A stretch of 64,000 nt of DNA from Cyanobacteria bacterium TGS_CYA1 (GCA_026129135.1 JAHCIQ010000005.1:1-64000); one strand, 5' to 3'; positions 26,182 through 35,321 are shown, counted from the first letter of the stretch. The notes: a model not told the origin generated them from the letters alone. Numbers and translations: made by a program.

Positions 26182-26880
26182 TTAGATTTTACGAAACAAT
26201 CCTACCACGACGCCTTGAATCTGCAATTCGTGCTGGCTGCTAACAAAAATAGGCTCCATGCTTGAGTTGGCCGGTTGCAGACGAAATCCGCCTTTTTCTT
26301 TATAGAAACGCTTCAGTGTCGCACCACCATCTTCGAGCAGAGCAACAACTATGTCGCCATTGTTAGGTGAAGGATTAGGTTTGACGATTACAAAATCGCC
26401 CTCATATATTCCATCTTCAATCATAGACTCGCCTTTTACTTGAAGCGCATAACATCCGCGCGAGGCATAATCGGAATCAATTTCGAGAAAGTCGGTAGTT
26501 TGATTGATAGCATCGATAGGAGAGCCTGCGGCAATCTTACCCACAAGAGGCAGTCCTTTGGACTTAGCGGCAGCCAAGGATGTAACTGAACCTTTTCTCG
26601 ATTCGAAAGTGGTTTCGATTTCTTCGAATTCTTCTTCCACCGCGATGGTGAGATGTTGCATCCCAAGTTCTGAAACACGCAAAGAACGATTCAGATTCGG
26701 CTCCCACTCGACCATATTCTTATTTTTCAAAGCAGTGACATGCTGATGCACCGTCATGCGATTTTTCACCCCTAAAAGAGCAGCGAGCTCAGCAAGGCTC
26801 GGAGCATAATGTTTTTCTTTGCTTAGCCTGGCAATCGCATTTAATACATCTTGCTGGCGCGGAGGAAGCGTTTTCATCAA
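26182..26880 (-). CDS. lexA: LexA repressor
   Basis: The SOS repressor: an N-terminal winged helix (TLPPRQQDVLNAIARLSKEK, PSLAELAALLGV) and a C-terminal S24 self-cleavage domain. The cleavage site is Ala118-Gly119 in GKIAAGSP, the nucleophile Ser152 in KGESMIEDG and the general base Lys190 in ATLKRFYK; the 38-residue Ser-Lys spacing is close to E. coli. At 232 residues it is ~30 longer than E. coli LexA because of an acidic linker (VEEEFEEIETTFESRK). A palindromic sequence just upstream is a candidate self-operator. Confidence 0.95.
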   Translation of the reverse strand: MMKTLPPRQQDVLNAIARLSKEKHYAPSLAELAALLGVKNRMTVHQHVTALKNKNMVEWEPNLNRSLRVSELGMQHLTIAVEEEFEEIETTFESRKGSVTSLAAAKSKGLPLVGKIAAGSPIDAINQTTDFLEIDSDYASRGCYALQVKGESMIEDGIYEGDFVIVKPNPSPNNGDIVVALLEDGGATLKRFYKEKGGFRLQPANSSMEPIFVSSQHELQIQGVVVGLFRKI

Positions 26881-26894
26881 TAAGCCCCAATAGG

Positions 26895-26912
26895 ATACAT
26901 ATGTAAGTGTAT
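26895..26912. promoter_or_regulatory. Candidate LexA self-operator
   Basis: TACATATGTA (26896-26905) is a perfect palindrome inside a wider inverted repeat ATACA-N8-TGTAT (26895-26912), 15 to 32 bp upstream of the lexA start. It matches neither the cyanobacterial nor the Firmicute consensus as I recall them. The call rests on position and symmetry. Confidence 0.4.
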
Positions 26913-26985
26913 TACCATCGAGGGTCGTTTGTCCACCCTTTTGACCAAATTTGAAAAAAATATCGGATCCATAGGTTTTTGCCAG

Positions 26986-27759
26986 TTATTTAGCGAGTTC
27001 GGCCCGACCATATATAGCAGGTGGCTTTTTATTGCCATTTTTCACCCACATCTGTGTCCCAAAATCGAAATGCCACCACTCGTGGGGATAGTTGACGAAA
27101 CCCGACTGACGCATAGAGTGATAAAGCATGCGACGATTTACTCGTGCTTCGATTTCGCGCTCGCCTTGCATAGAGCTGTTTTCAAAAAAAGTAGTAGCTG
27201 AAATTTCATCAGCCTGATCAAAGCTCGAACCCATGAACAAAGGTTTTTGATCTTTTAGCGAACGCAAAGTCAAATCTATCGCTCCGCCTGTATTGTGCAC
27301 AGGCCAGGTACGCCAGTTGCCAGGATCAAAACTTCTTGGGTCCGAACAATATGTGCCTGCAAACTGAACCAAGTCTTCCTCTTTCGGCTCGCTAAGCACT
27401 TCTTCGCCACGCTTGATAAAATAGTTCCAGATATCTGTTTGCAATGAAATCGGTCTGAATCCATCCAGGGCAAATACTTCTACACCATATTTTTTCAATC
27501 GATCATTTACTTCCACCAGTTTTTTAGCTACCGACTTACGAACGAAAACGGCCGCTAAAGCATTGGCAAAAGCCTTGTGATAAGGAGGATCGTCTGAAGC
27601 GTAAGCAGAATGAGCTGCCACTTTATATAGTGCCAGGTCGACTAGAGGCTCGCTGTTGCCCTCACCATTGAGATCTATTTCGACCTGATGATAATCGAGA
27701 GCGGTATTATCTGCAGAGCCAGCTGGTAAAACTATGGGGGTATCGCGGTAGTCGTCCAT
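26986..27759 (-). CDS. ddpX: D-alanyl-D-alanine dipeptidase (VanX/DdpX family)
   Basis: A zinc dipeptidase hydrolysing D-Ala-D-Ala. The 257-residue protein has the family motifs DGFRP (substrate-binding Arg), HNTGGAIDLTL (first two zinc ligands, His and Asp) and HEWWHFDFG (catalytic Glu and third zinc ligand His). No signal peptide is seen, so it may act in the cytoplasm on recycled dipeptide. It stands alone, divergent from an exported protein gene, with no vanHA genes, so vancomycin resistance is not implied. Confidence 0.9.
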   Translation of the reverse strand: MDDYRDTPIVLPAGSADNTALDYHQVEIDLNGEGNSEPLVDLALYKVAAHSAYASDDPPYHKAFANALAAVFVRKSVAKKLVEVNDRLKKYGVEVFALDGFRPISLQTDIWNYFIKRGEEVLSEPKEEDLVQFAGTYCSDPRSFDPGNWRTWPVHNTGGAIDLTLRSLKDQKPLFMGSSFDQADEISATTFFENSSMQGEREIEARVNRRMLYHSMRQSGFVNYPHEWWHFDFGTQMWVKNGNKKPPAIYGRAELAK

Positions 27760-27783
27760 AAGGTTATTAATATAATGCAGTGA

Positions 27784-27789
27784 TACAAT
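27784..27789 (+). promoter_or_regulatory. Candidate -10 box close to the 27799 start codon
   Basis: TACAAT ends 9 bp before the ATG, leaving room for at most a few untranslated bases and no ribosome site. Confidence 0.35.
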
Positions 27790-27798
27790 TTAGCTATT

Positions 27799-28263
27799 AT
27801 GAAAAAGCTAATATCAATTATTAATGTTATTCCGCTTCTTGCATCCCTCACTTTCCTTTTTCCGCAATATGCCATGTCTGAAGAGCAAACACTCTCTAAA
27901 GAAGAAATAAAACGTGTGAGTGAATCGCAAGACTCATTTAAGACTCTTTTGAAAGTTAGTGAATTGCCCGCAGGTTTGATTAAACAAGTTGGCGAGATGG
28001 CAGATCCAGGAAAGCCATTCAACTCAGGGTGTGTACGTACTCCAGGTCTTGCCAGTCAGGCGATGAAATTTGCCTGTGCATCAAACGATCGGTTGTGGTT
28101 TTCGTATCAATCGGGCGGTTTTTGTCTTGTGAACAAACTCGAACTTTACGAGTTGCAAGGAAACAAAAGCAAATTGCTATGGTCGACTATAACTCCGCGA
28201 CCAATGGCATCACTTAGCGAAATCAGCGAGTTTCTGAAAAAAACAGTTTCGAAGGCAAAATAA
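27799..28263 (+). CDS. Exported protein of unknown function, upstream of the ethylene-receptor-like kinase
   Basis: 154 residues with a signal peptide (ISIINVIPLLASLTFLFPQYAMS). The mature part has three cysteines (GCVRTPG, FACAS, GFCLV), two of which could form a disulphide, and beta-strand-like segments (DRLWFSYQSGGFCLVNKLELYEL). Only 3 bp separate its stop from the hybrid kinase, so they are probably one transcript and it may be an extracytoplasmic partner of that sensor. No family was recognised. Confidence 0.75.
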   Translation: MKKLISIINVIPLLASLTFLFPQYAMSEEQTLSKEEIKRVSESQDSFKTLLKVSELPAGLIKQVGEMADPGKPFNSGCVRTPGLASQAMKFACASNDRLWFSYQSGGFCLVNKLELYELQGNKSKLLWSTITPRPMASLSEISEFLKKTVSKAK

Positions 28264-28266
28264 TTC

Positions 28267-29901
28267 ATGCCGGAATTTTGCAACAATTTCATGCCCCATG
28301 GCGTTTGCTTGCAATGGAATACGCCTTTGTTATTGACCTGGATTATTGCCAATGCAGGCATTGCGCTTGCTTATTTCGCTATTCCAGCAGCACTTGTTTA
28401 TTTCGTCAAAAAGCGCAAGGATGACCTGCCATATCCATGGCTGTTCAGGCTCTTCGCTCTTTTCATTGTTTCGTGCGGAATGACGCATGTAATGAAAATC
28501 TGGACGATATATCACGCTCATTACTGGGCTGAAGCACTTTTAGATGCACTCACGGCAATTGTTTCGCTTGCAACAGCCATTCGGCTCTGGCCATTGATTC
28601 CCAAAATGCTCGCGCTCAAAAGCCCGGCACGACTGGAAGATGCCAACGAAAAACTGGCTAAAGCTAATGAAGAATTGAGCACGCTCAATAAAAATCTGGT
28701 TCTTGCTCGCGACCAGGCACTGGAGGCATCCAGTCTCAAATCGTCTTTTGTAGCCAATATAAGTCATGAGTTACGCACTCCAGTCACAGGCGTAATGGGC
28801 ATGAACGAACTACTCATGCGCACAGAATTGACTCCACATCAAAAAGATCTGGCAGCCTCTATTCAAGAAGCAGCAAAATCATTGCACTTAATCGTGAATG
28901 ACATTCTAGACCTGTCCAAAATCGAAGCGGGGAAAATGACTCTGCAACGAGTTCTTTTAAATCCATCCGAGATAGTGCGCGACTCCATTAATATGCTTTT
29001 GCCTACAGCAACAAAAAAAGGACTCGTGCTCAATTGTCTAATCGACCCGCATTTAGAAGAGCATGCACTCAACCTGAGCGGCGATCCTGTGCGTGTAAAT
29101 CAGGTATTGCTCAATTTGATGGGCAACGCTTGCAAATTCACGGACCATGGTCAAATCGACGTGGAGGTCCTGGTACTCAAACGCGAAGAATCTAGAACGC
29201 TGGTCAAATTTTCGGTGAAAGACACTGGAATTGGTCTTGACGATCAAGACAAAAAAATGCTCTTCAAACCTTTTACACAAGCAGATGAATCCACCACCCG
29301 AAAATATGGCGGCACTGGACTGGGACTTACGATTTCCAAATTGCTAGTCGAGTTGATGGATGGCGAAATCGGCGTAGAGAGCGAGAAAAACAAAGGGTCG
29401 ACTTTCTGGTTCGTTGTGCCTTTCACACACACACCCGAAATTATATTGAAAAGATATACGACTTCTGCCACTATCAATTTAGGTACTGCATCACAGGGAA
29501 AAGTTCTTGTGGTGGAAGACAATCCGGTATTGCGCAGTCTTGCCCTTAAACAATTAGAGACTCTAGGAATAGGCGCCAATGCTGTTTCAAACGGGCAGGC
29601 GGCGTTAGACGAACTTGCGCGCTCGCGTTATTCGCTTGTATTAATGGATTGCCATCTTCCTATAATGGATGGTTATGAAGCCACTCAACAAATTCGTGAG
29701 CTTGAAAAAAATACAAGCGAGCATATAACCATAATTGCTATGACAGCAGGCGCGATGACAGGCGATTACGAAAAATGCCGTCAGGCAGGAATGGATGATT
29801 ATTTAGCCAAGCCCTACACGCTCAAACAGCTTAAAGAAAAGCTAGGCAACTGGCTTTTGACTGAAAAATCAATTCCTCCAAGTGAGAAAAAAGATGCATA
29901 A
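28267..29901 (+). CDS. Hybrid histidine kinase with ethylene-receptor-like membrane sensor
   Basis: 544 residues. Residues ~20-115 form three membrane helices closely resembling the plant ETR1 ethylene-binding domain: IALAYFAIPAALVYFVKK (32-49) and FIVSCGMTHVMKIWTIY (66-82). Cys70 and His74 match the copper ligands Cys65/His69 of ETR1; Tyr36, Ile39 and Pro40 match Tyr32, Ile35 and Pro36. Asn29 replaces ETR1 Asp25. A coiled coil (about 120-155) leads to HisKA with His167 in SHELRTP, an HATPase domain (NLMGNACKFTDHG, DTGIGL, GGTGLGL), and a receiver domain (from ~412) with phospho-Asp461. The output regulator is unknown. An exported protein is encoded just upstream. Confidence 0.9.
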   Translation: MPEFCNNFMPHGVCLQWNTPLLLTWIIANAGIALAYFAIPAALVYFVKKRKDDLPYPWLFRLFALFIVSCGMTHVMKIWTIYHAHYWAEALLDALTAIVSLATAIRLWPLIPKMLALKSPARLEDANEKLAKANEELSTLNKNLVLARDQALEASSLKSSFVANISHELRTPVTGVMGMNELLMRTELTPHQKDLAASIQEAAKSLHLIVNDILDLSKIEAGKMTLQRVLLNPSEIVRDSINMLLPTATKKGLVLNCLIDPHLEEHALNLSGDPVRVNQVLLNLMGNACKFTDHGQIDVEVLVLKREESRTLVKFSVKDTGIGLDDQDKKMLFKPFTQADESTTRKYGGTGLGLTISKLLVELMDGEIGVESEKNKGSTFWFVVPFTHTPEIILKRYTTSATINLGTASQGKVLVVEDNPVLRSLALKQLETLGIGANAVSNGQAALDELARSRYSLVLMDCHLPIMDGYEATQQIRELEKNTSEHITIIAMTAGAMTGDYEKCRQAGMDDYLAKPYTLKQLKEKLGNWLLTEKSIPPSEKKDA

Positions 29902-30094
29902 ATAGCATTTCAGTTCTTGGATACCAGATTTAAGCTTTGCCCAAAACCATGTTTGATAGGCGCCTTCAGCCCCCGTTCTATGCAGAATATATGCAATCGA
30001 ATCAATTGCATCCAATCGTTAAGAGTGTTAACTTCGATGCATCGAACGAATCAAAATCAAGGAGCAAAACCAAAAGCACCTGTGCGCTCGGCAA

Positions 30095-30250
30095 GACACA
30101 GGGGTTAGAGTTCTATTGTAATTTTGCAACTGAACTCAAACCTGGTGGGGGAAGAGTGGTTAAAAACCACCGCTGTCCCGCAACTGTAACAGCCCACTGA
30201 AAAGGACGCTGCAAGCCAGTCTACCCACTCGAGCGTAAGGACGAACCTCT
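30095..30250 (+). promoter_or_regulatory. Cobalamin (AdoCbl) riboswitch upstream of nrdAB
   Basis: The aptamer core is recognisable. A P3-type hairpin region reads GTGGTTAAAAACCACCGC, followed by the conserved CCGCAACTGTAA at 30178-30189 and the B12 box AAGCCAGTCTACC at 30213-30225 (family consensus AAGCCAGGAGACC). It lies 130-290 bp ahead of the nrdA start on the same strand. B12 binding would be expected to switch off the B12-independent class I ribonucleotide reductase. Outer boundaries are approximate. Confidence 0.9.
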
Positions 30251-30338
30251 TCGATGCTTAAAGAGGACCGTCCATATCGAGCATTCCTCAATCAAGTGTT
30301 TGATATGGACTCTCCTCTTGGTCCGGCTGTTGCCGGAC
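30246..30338 (+). promoter_or_regulatory. Expression-platform hairpins of the nrdA riboswitch
   Basis: Three stems follow the B12 box: CCTCTT/AAGAGG (30246-30266), GTCCATATC/GATATGGAC (30270-30278 with 30302-30310, 9 bp), and GTCCGGC/GCCGGAC (30321-30338, 7 bp with TGTT loop). The last is the strongest and may be a terminator, though the following sequence has only a short TTTT. Which stem responds to B12 cannot be decided by eye. Confidence 0.5.
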
Positions 30339-30383
30339 TCAGAGGGCTTTTGCATCCTTACACAAATGGAGAATCAGAACTAA

Positions 30384-33272
30384 ATGAGCCGGTCTTCTTC
30401 CTCTGCCACCACACAAAGTGCAAACTCCACTGTGGTTGATGCCACCAACTCGGCATCGCAATCTTCGTCCAGCGTATACCCTAACCACAAAGTATTGAGA
30501 AGAAACGGCAGTATTGCTCAGTTCGAACCTCAAAAAATTGCCGTGGCAATGACCAAAGCTTTTCTTGCTTCCGAAGGCGAGCATGGCGCTGAAAGCTCAC
30601 GCATCAGAGATCTGGTGAAGAAGCTCACTCAACAAATCGTCGACACATTGATTGAACGTCTGCCCGATGGTGGCACTTTCCACATCGAACATATTCAAGA
30701 CCAGGTAGAAATTTCGCTCATGCGTGCTGGCGAATATGAAGTTGCACGTGGCTATGTTTTGTATCGCGGTGAGCGCAGCAAACAAAGAGCCGAACAAAAA
30801 CCAGAGCGCATAAGCTCCACTATAAGTATCGTAGGTTACGACGGTGTCAAAAAACCTTACAGCAAACAACATTTCTTTGGAGTAGTTAACTCGGCGTGCC
30901 AGGGACTTTCAGAAAGTGTATCGGCAGAAAAAATTTGCGACCTTTCGACCGAGAACCTATTTGATGGCGTGCACGAATCTGAAGTATGGAAATCGCTCAT
31001 TTTCGTAAGCCGCTCGCTCATTGAATACGAACCAGATTACACCTATGTTTGTGCTCGCTTGCTCTTACACGAATTGCGTCGCGAAGTGCTTGGTGAGGAA
31101 GTTTTCGCCGAAAACATGCAAGCACGTTATGCCGAAGCGTTTCCTCAATACATCACCCGTGGTATCAAAGCCGGATTGCTAGACGAGCGCTTGCAAGAAT
31201 TTGATTTAAACAAGATAGGAAAAGCACTTCGCGCTGACCGCGATTTCAAATTCCAGTATCTTGGTCTGCAAACACTTTACGATAGATATTTGTTGCACGA
31301 AGATGACAATCGTTTCGAGTTGCCCCAGATGTTCTGGATGCGTGTTGCAATGGGTCTTTCGATGAACGAAATCGACCGTGAGGCGCGCGCTATCGAGTTC
31401 TACGACGTACTCTCTAGTTTCGACTTTGTCTCCTCCACTCCCACTTTGTTCAATTCTGGAACCAAACGCCCACAGCTGTCATCGTGCTTTTTGACTACAG
31501 TAGGTGACGACCTTTCGTCTATCTACGAAGCCATCCGCGAAAACGCGATGCTTTCTAAATTCTCTGGTGGACTCGGAAATGACTGGACCCCTGTACGCGC
31601 ACTGAACTCACATATCAAAGGAACCAATGGCAAGAGCCAGGGTGTTGTGCCTTTCTTAAAAGTAGTAAACGACACTGCTGTTGCCGTGAATCAAGGTGGC
31701 AAACGCAAAGGTGCTGTGTGCTGTTATCTCGAATCGTGGCACCTGGACATCGAAGAGTTTCTCGAACTGCGCAAGAACACTGGCGATGACCGCCGTCGTA
31801 CACACGACATGAACACTGCCAACTGGATTCCAGATTTGTTCATGGCTCGCGTTTTGAAAGACGAGCAGTGGACATTGTTCAGCCCAGAAGAAGTGCCCGA
31901 ACTTCACGATTTATTCGGCGCCGAATTCAAAGCTGCTTACGAAGCATACGAAACACTTGCAGACGAAGGCAAAATCAAATCATTCAAACGCATTCCAGCA
32001 GTAAGTCTTTGGCGCAAAATGCTTTCGATGTTGTTTGAAACAGGTCACCCCTGGATCACATTCAAAGACCCATGCAACGCAAGAAGCCCGCAACAACACA
32101 TGGGCGTAGTGCACTCCTCTAACCTCTGCACTGAAATCACTCTAAACACTTCAGACTCTGAAACTGCAGTATGCAATTTAGGTTCGGTCAATCTAATCGC
32201 CCATTTGAAAGATGGCGAACTCAATTTGGAAAAACTGGAACGCACATGCAGAATCGCTATGCGCATGCTCGACAACGTGATAGACATCAACTATTACAGT
32301 GTGCCAAAAGCACGCAATTCAAATATGCGTCATCGTCCTGTCGGTCTTGGCATAATGGGCTTCCAGGATGCGCTCATCACATTGCGCGTCCCGTATTCGT
32401 CGCGTGAAGCAGTTGAATTTGCCGACTATGCCCAGGAAGCAGTGAGCTATTACGCCATCCTTTCAAGCAGCCAGTTAGCAGCAGAGCGCGGCTCTTATCC
32501 AACTTATAAAGGCAGCCTCTGGGACCGTGGCATCTTGCCAATAGACAGCTTGAAACTACTTGAAGAAGCTCGCAAAGCCACAGTCGGACACAGCGAAAAT
32601 GTATTCGAAGTCAATTGGGATCAGAAACTCGACTGGTCGGTGGTGCGCAATTCTATTAAAGAAAACGGCATCAGAAACAGCAATTGTCTGGCTATCGCTC
32701 CTACTGCCACCATCGCTAATATCGCTGGCGTCAGCCCTTCTATCGAGCCAACATTCCAGAATTTGTACGTTAAGAGCAATCTGTCAGGCGAATTCACCGT
32801 TATAAACTCGTATCTGGTGCGCGACTTGAAAGAACGTGGTCTCTGGGACGAAGTTATGGTTCACGATCTCAAATACTTCGATGGGTCTGTTCTTTCAATT
32901 GAAAGAATTCCCCAAGACCTCAAAGCACTTTATGCCACTGCCTTTGAAGTTGATCCACGCTGGCTCGTCGAATGTGCTTCGCGTCGTCAAAAATGGATTG
33001 ACCAGGCTCAAAGCTTGAACTTGTACATGAGCGAACCAAGCGGTCGCAAACTGGACGATCTGTACAAAATGGCTTGGCGCAAAGCTCTTAAAACAACCTA
33101 TTATTTGAGAACTACTTCCGCCACTTATGCTGAAAAATCTACCGTTCATACAGGCGCCTTGAACAAAGTTTCAAACACCATCGAAGCGCCTAAAGATTTG
33201 GTGATTGAACTGCCGATTATCGAAGGCAAAGTCTGCAATCCTAATGACACCGAATGTGAAGCCTGCCAGTAA
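30384..33272 (+). CDS. nrdA: Ribonucleoside-diphosphate reductase, class I, alpha subunit
   Basis: The catalytic subunit that reduces ribonucleotides to deoxyribonucleotides. At 962 residues it exceeds E. coli NrdA (761) because of N-terminal regulation: an ATP-cone at about 34-125 (KVLRRNGSIAQFEPQKIAVAM) and a second cone-like region at about 150-240 (ISIVGYDGVKKPYSKQHFF). Catalytic motifs are SSCFLTTVGDD (first redox Cys, about 368), SNLCTEI (radical Cys582) and AVCNLGSVNL (second redox Cys). The C-terminal tail CNPNDTECEACQ carries the CxxC pair (958/961) that re-reduces the active site. It lies under a cobalamin riboswitch and 26 bp ahead of nrdB. A serine/threonine-rich first 30 residues is unusual. 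Confidence 0.96.
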   Translation: MSRSSSSATTQSANSTVVDATNSASQSSSSVYPNHKVLRRNGSIAQFEPQKIAVAMTKAFLASEGEHGAESSRIRDLVKKLTQQIVDTLIERLPDGGTFHIEHIQDQVEISLMRAGEYEVARGYVLYRGERSKQRAEQKPERISSTISIVGYDGVKKPYSKQHFFGVVNSACQGLSESVSAEKICDLSTENLFDGVHESEVWKSLIFVSRSLIEYEPDYTYVCARLLLHELRREVLGEEVFAENMQARYAEAFPQYITRGIKAGLLDERLQEFDLNKIGKALRADRDFKFQYLGLQTLYDRYLLHEDDNRFELPQMFWMRVAMGLSMNEIDREARAIEFYDVLSSFDFVSSTPTLFNSGTKRPQLSSCFLTTVGDDLSSIYEAIRENAMLSKFSGGLGNDWTPVRALNSHIKGTNGKSQGVVPFLKVVNDTAVAVNQGGKRKGAVCCYLESWHLDIEEFLELRKNTGDDRRRTHDMNTANWIPDLFMARVLKDEQWTLFSPEEVPELHDLFGAEFKAAYEAYETLADEGKIKSFKRIPAVSLWRKMLSMLFETGHPWITFKDPCNARSPQQHMGVVHSSNLCTEITLNTSDSETAVCNLGSVNLIAHLKDGELNLEKLERTCRIAMRMLDNVIDINYYSVPKARNSNMRHRPVGLGIMGFQDALITLRVPYSSREAVEFADYAQEAVSYYAILSSSQLAAERGSYPTYKGSLWDRGILPIDSLKLLEEARKATVGHSENVFEVNWDQKLDWSVVRNSIKENGIRNSNCLAIAPTATIANIAGVSPSIEPTFQNLYVKSNLSGEFTVINSYLVRDLKERGLWDEVMVHDLKYFDGSVLSIERIPQDLKALYATAFEVDPRWLVECASRRQKWIDQAQSLNLYMSEPSGRKLDDLYKMAWRKALKTTYYLRTTSATYAEKSTVHTGALNKVSNTIEAPKDLVIELPIIEGKVCNPNDTECEACQ

Positions 33273-33298
33273 ACTGCAAGTTTAAAGGGAAATAACCA

Positions 33299-34618
33299 AT
33301 GCTAAGTTTCGACGATTATTTAAACGACTCGACCAAAGAATCTCCAAAACAGGATGCTAAAACTCCGGTGGCAGAGAAATCAAAAACACATTCGATTCCA
33401 CCAGTGGATAGTGCAAGCGAACTGGATTTCAGCCCAGCGCAAGTGCAAGAAGTAGTAAGCGTGATAACAGCTGAACCTGCGGCCAAATCAGTACAAGCTC
33501 CAGTACCTGCAATGGCGCAAGCTCAAGCCAAGCCAATAGCTCAAGCATCAGCTTCAGAGGCTGGCGGCGTGACAGGGGTAGAAGAAATTTCTTTCAACGC
33601 CGGTCGTATCAAGGTGGACGAAAAGCGCATCATCAATTGCCGCGCCGATGTTAATCAACTGGTGCCATTCAAATATGAATGGGCATGGCAAAAATATCTC
33701 GATGCTTGCGCCAATCACTGGATGCCCCAGGAAATATCGATGAGCCGCGACATTGCTTTATGGAAAGACCCAAACGGTCTTTCGCAAGACGAGCGTCGCA
33801 TCATCAAACGCAATTTGGGATTTTTCACCACCGCCGACTCGCTCGTGGCAAACAATCTGGTGCTGGCTATTTATCGTCACATCACCAATCCCGAGTGCCG
33901 ACAGTATTTGTTGCGTCAATCATTCGAAGAAGCAATTCACACACATGCATATCAGTATGTGGTGGAGTCACTAGGACTTGATGAAGGCGAAATCTTCAAC
34001 ATGTACCGCGAAATTCCAAGCATTCACGCCAAGGATGTTTTCGAACTGCAATTCACCCAGGAACTGTCCGACCCCAATTTCAACACTGGCACAGAAGCAA
34101 CTGATCGTCGTTTCTTGCGCAACTTGATTGGTTATTACATCATCATGGAAGGTTTGTTCTTCTATGTCGGATTCGTGCAAATGCTTTCGTTTGGACGTCA
34201 AAACAAAATGGTCGGCGCGTCCGAACAATTCCAGTACATCATGCGCGACGAGTCGATGCACCTCAACTTTGGCATCGACCTGATTAACCAGATCAAGGTA
34301 GAAAACCCACACTTGTGGACAGCCGATTTCCAGAAAGAAATCATCGACCTCGTCATGCAAGGTGTCGAACTCGAATATCAATACGCAGTCGATACTATGC
34401 CAAACGGAGTGCTTGGTCTGAATCAAAGTATGTTCAGCGAATACTTGCGTTTCATCGCCAATAGACGATTGAAACAAATCGGCTTGCCCGAACAATTCCC
34501 GGGCGCCAAGAATCCGTTCCCCTGGATGAGCGAGATGATCGATTTGAAGAAAGAGAAAAACTTCTTCGAAACTCGAGTAATCGATTATCAAACAGGCGGT
34601 GCGCTGAACTGGACTTAA
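33299..34618 (+). CDS. nrdB: Ribonucleoside-diphosphate reductase, class I, beta subunit
   Basis: The radical-generating ferritin-like subunit. The 439-residue protein has ~95 extra N-terminal residues, Ala/Pro/Gln-rich and probably disordered, before the core ([17 protein letters not shown]). Metal-ligand motifs are [30 protein letters not shown] and [11 protein letters not shown]. The pattern E-A-I-H-T-H-A-Y aligns with E115, H118 and Tyr122 of E. coli, so the tyrosyl radical residue is present, unlike class Ic enzymes. AAAGGGA precedes the ATG. Co-transcribed with nrdA and thus under the same riboswitch. Confidence 0.95.
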   Translation: MLSFDDYLNDSTKESPKQDAKTPVAEKSKTHSIPPVDSASELDFSPAQVQEVVSVITAEPAAKSVQAPVPAMAQAQAKPIAQASASEAGGVTGVEEISFNAGRIKVDEKRIINCRADVNQLVPFKYEWAWQKYLDACANHWMPQEISMSRDIALWKDPNGLSQDERRIIKRNLGFFTTADSLVANNLVLAIYRHITNPECRQYLLRQSFEEAIHTHAYQYVVESLGLDEGEIFNMYREIPSIHAKDVFELQFTQELSDPNFNTGTEATDRRFLRNLIGYYIIMEGLFFYVGFVQMLSFGRQNKMVGASEQFQYIMRDESMHLNFGIDLINQIKVENPHLWTADFQKEIIDLVMQGVELEYQYAVDTMPNGVLGLNQSMFSEYLRFIANRRLKQIGLPEQFPGAKNPFPWMSEMIDLKKEKNFFETRVIDYQTGGALNWT

Positions 34619-34656
34619 ATCGAAACGAAATCCAAACCAAATCGAATGATCACCAC

Positions 34657-35283
34657 ATGCTAGTTGACGCAGGCAAAGCCAAACCAGGCGACATGTATCG
34701 CATTCTGCTTGGAAGTGTTTTGCCTCGTCCCATAGCCTGGGTCTCAACCAGAAGCAATAGCGGCGTCGATAATCTGGCGCCCTTTTCTTTTTTCAACGCA
34801 GTGAGCGCAAATCCGCCTTTGCTCGCATTCGCTCCGGCACTACATGCGGTGGCAGAGCCCGGGAGCAATAAGGGCGTAGCCAAAGACACTCTGCGCAACA
34901 TCAAAGACAACGGCGAGTTTGTAATTAACATCGTTAGCTATGATTTGCGCGAGCAAATGAATGCAAGTTCGGGTAATTTTGCCAAAGAGGTTTCAGAATT
35001 CGACAAAACCGGACTTACTCGCGCACAGTCTGAAATGATCAAACCGCCACGCGTTCTTGAGTGCAAAATCAGTTTCGAGTGCCGTCTTTACAAACTGTTA
35101 GAGTTTGGCGAAGAACCTTCATCAGGCAATCTAGTTATAGGCTCTGTTCTTTGCGTGCACTTAGATGATTCTGTTTATCGTGATGGACGCATCGATACAG
35201 CAAAGCTCGATCCAATAGCGCGCATGGAAGGAAACTGGTATTGCTCTGCTCGAGAGCGTTTCAAGATGGAGCGCCCTGACTGA
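34657..35283 (+). CDS. Flavin-reductase-like (DIM6/NTAB family) FMN-binding protein
   Basis: 208 residues with the split-barrel flavin-binding pattern: MYRILLGSVLPRPIAWVSTRS, NLAPFSFFNAVSANPPLLAFAP, TLRNIKDNGEFVINIVS and CLYKLLEFG-like core (FECRLYKLLEFGE). Such proteins bind FMN and either reduce free flavin or act on small substrates. It follows nrdB by 38 bp on the same strand, so it may be co-transcribed and supply electrons, but that is conjecture. Length is typical. Confidence 0.85.
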   Translation: MLVDAGKAKPGDMYRILLGSVLPRPIAWVSTRSNSGVDNLAPFSFFNAVSANPPLLAFAPALHAVAEPGSNKGVAKDTLRNIKDNGEFVINIVSYDLREQMNASSGNFAKEVSEFDKTGLTRAQSEMIKPPRVLECKISFECRLYKLLEFGEEPSSGNLVIGSVLCVHLDDSVYRDGRIDTAKLDPIARMEGNWYCSARERFKMERPD

Positions 35284-35309
35284 ATTTCAGTTGCGACTCA
35301 TCCTGGTGT

Positions 35310-35315
35310 CATAAT
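35310..35315 (+). promoter_or_regulatory. Candidate -10 box for a leaderless transcript at 35322
   Basis: CATAAT preceded by TG (extended -10 style) ends 6 bp before the ATG. TTGCGA at 35291-35296 could be a -35, but spacing is only 13 bp. No ribosome site is visible. Confidence 0.4.
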
Positions 35316-35321
35316 GGATTT

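Larger units (their letters stand above)
29902..30383 (+). other. Long intergenic leader between kinase and nrdA
   Basis: This 482-bp stretch has no convincing gene. Its second half is the cobalamin riboswitch and downstream hairpins of nrdA. The first ~190 bp (29902-30090) contain no feature I can name and should hold the nrdA promoter. A short open frame at 30254-30439 overlaps the hairpins and is judged spurious. Confidence 0.6.

Noticed and set aside
26986..27759. Vancomycin-resistance interpretation of the VanX-type dipeptidase
   Set aside because: No vanH, vanA or vanRS genes are adjacent. Housekeeping D-Ala-D-Ala recycling is the simpler reading.
30254..30439. Short open frame (about 61 codons) between the riboswitch and nrdA
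   Set aside because: It overlaps the riboswitch hairpins and the nrdA start, has no clear ribosome site and no recognisable features.
33971..34747. 258-codon open frame opposite nrdB
   Set aside because: Length comes from the codon bias of nrdB on the other strand; the sense protein is unmistakable.
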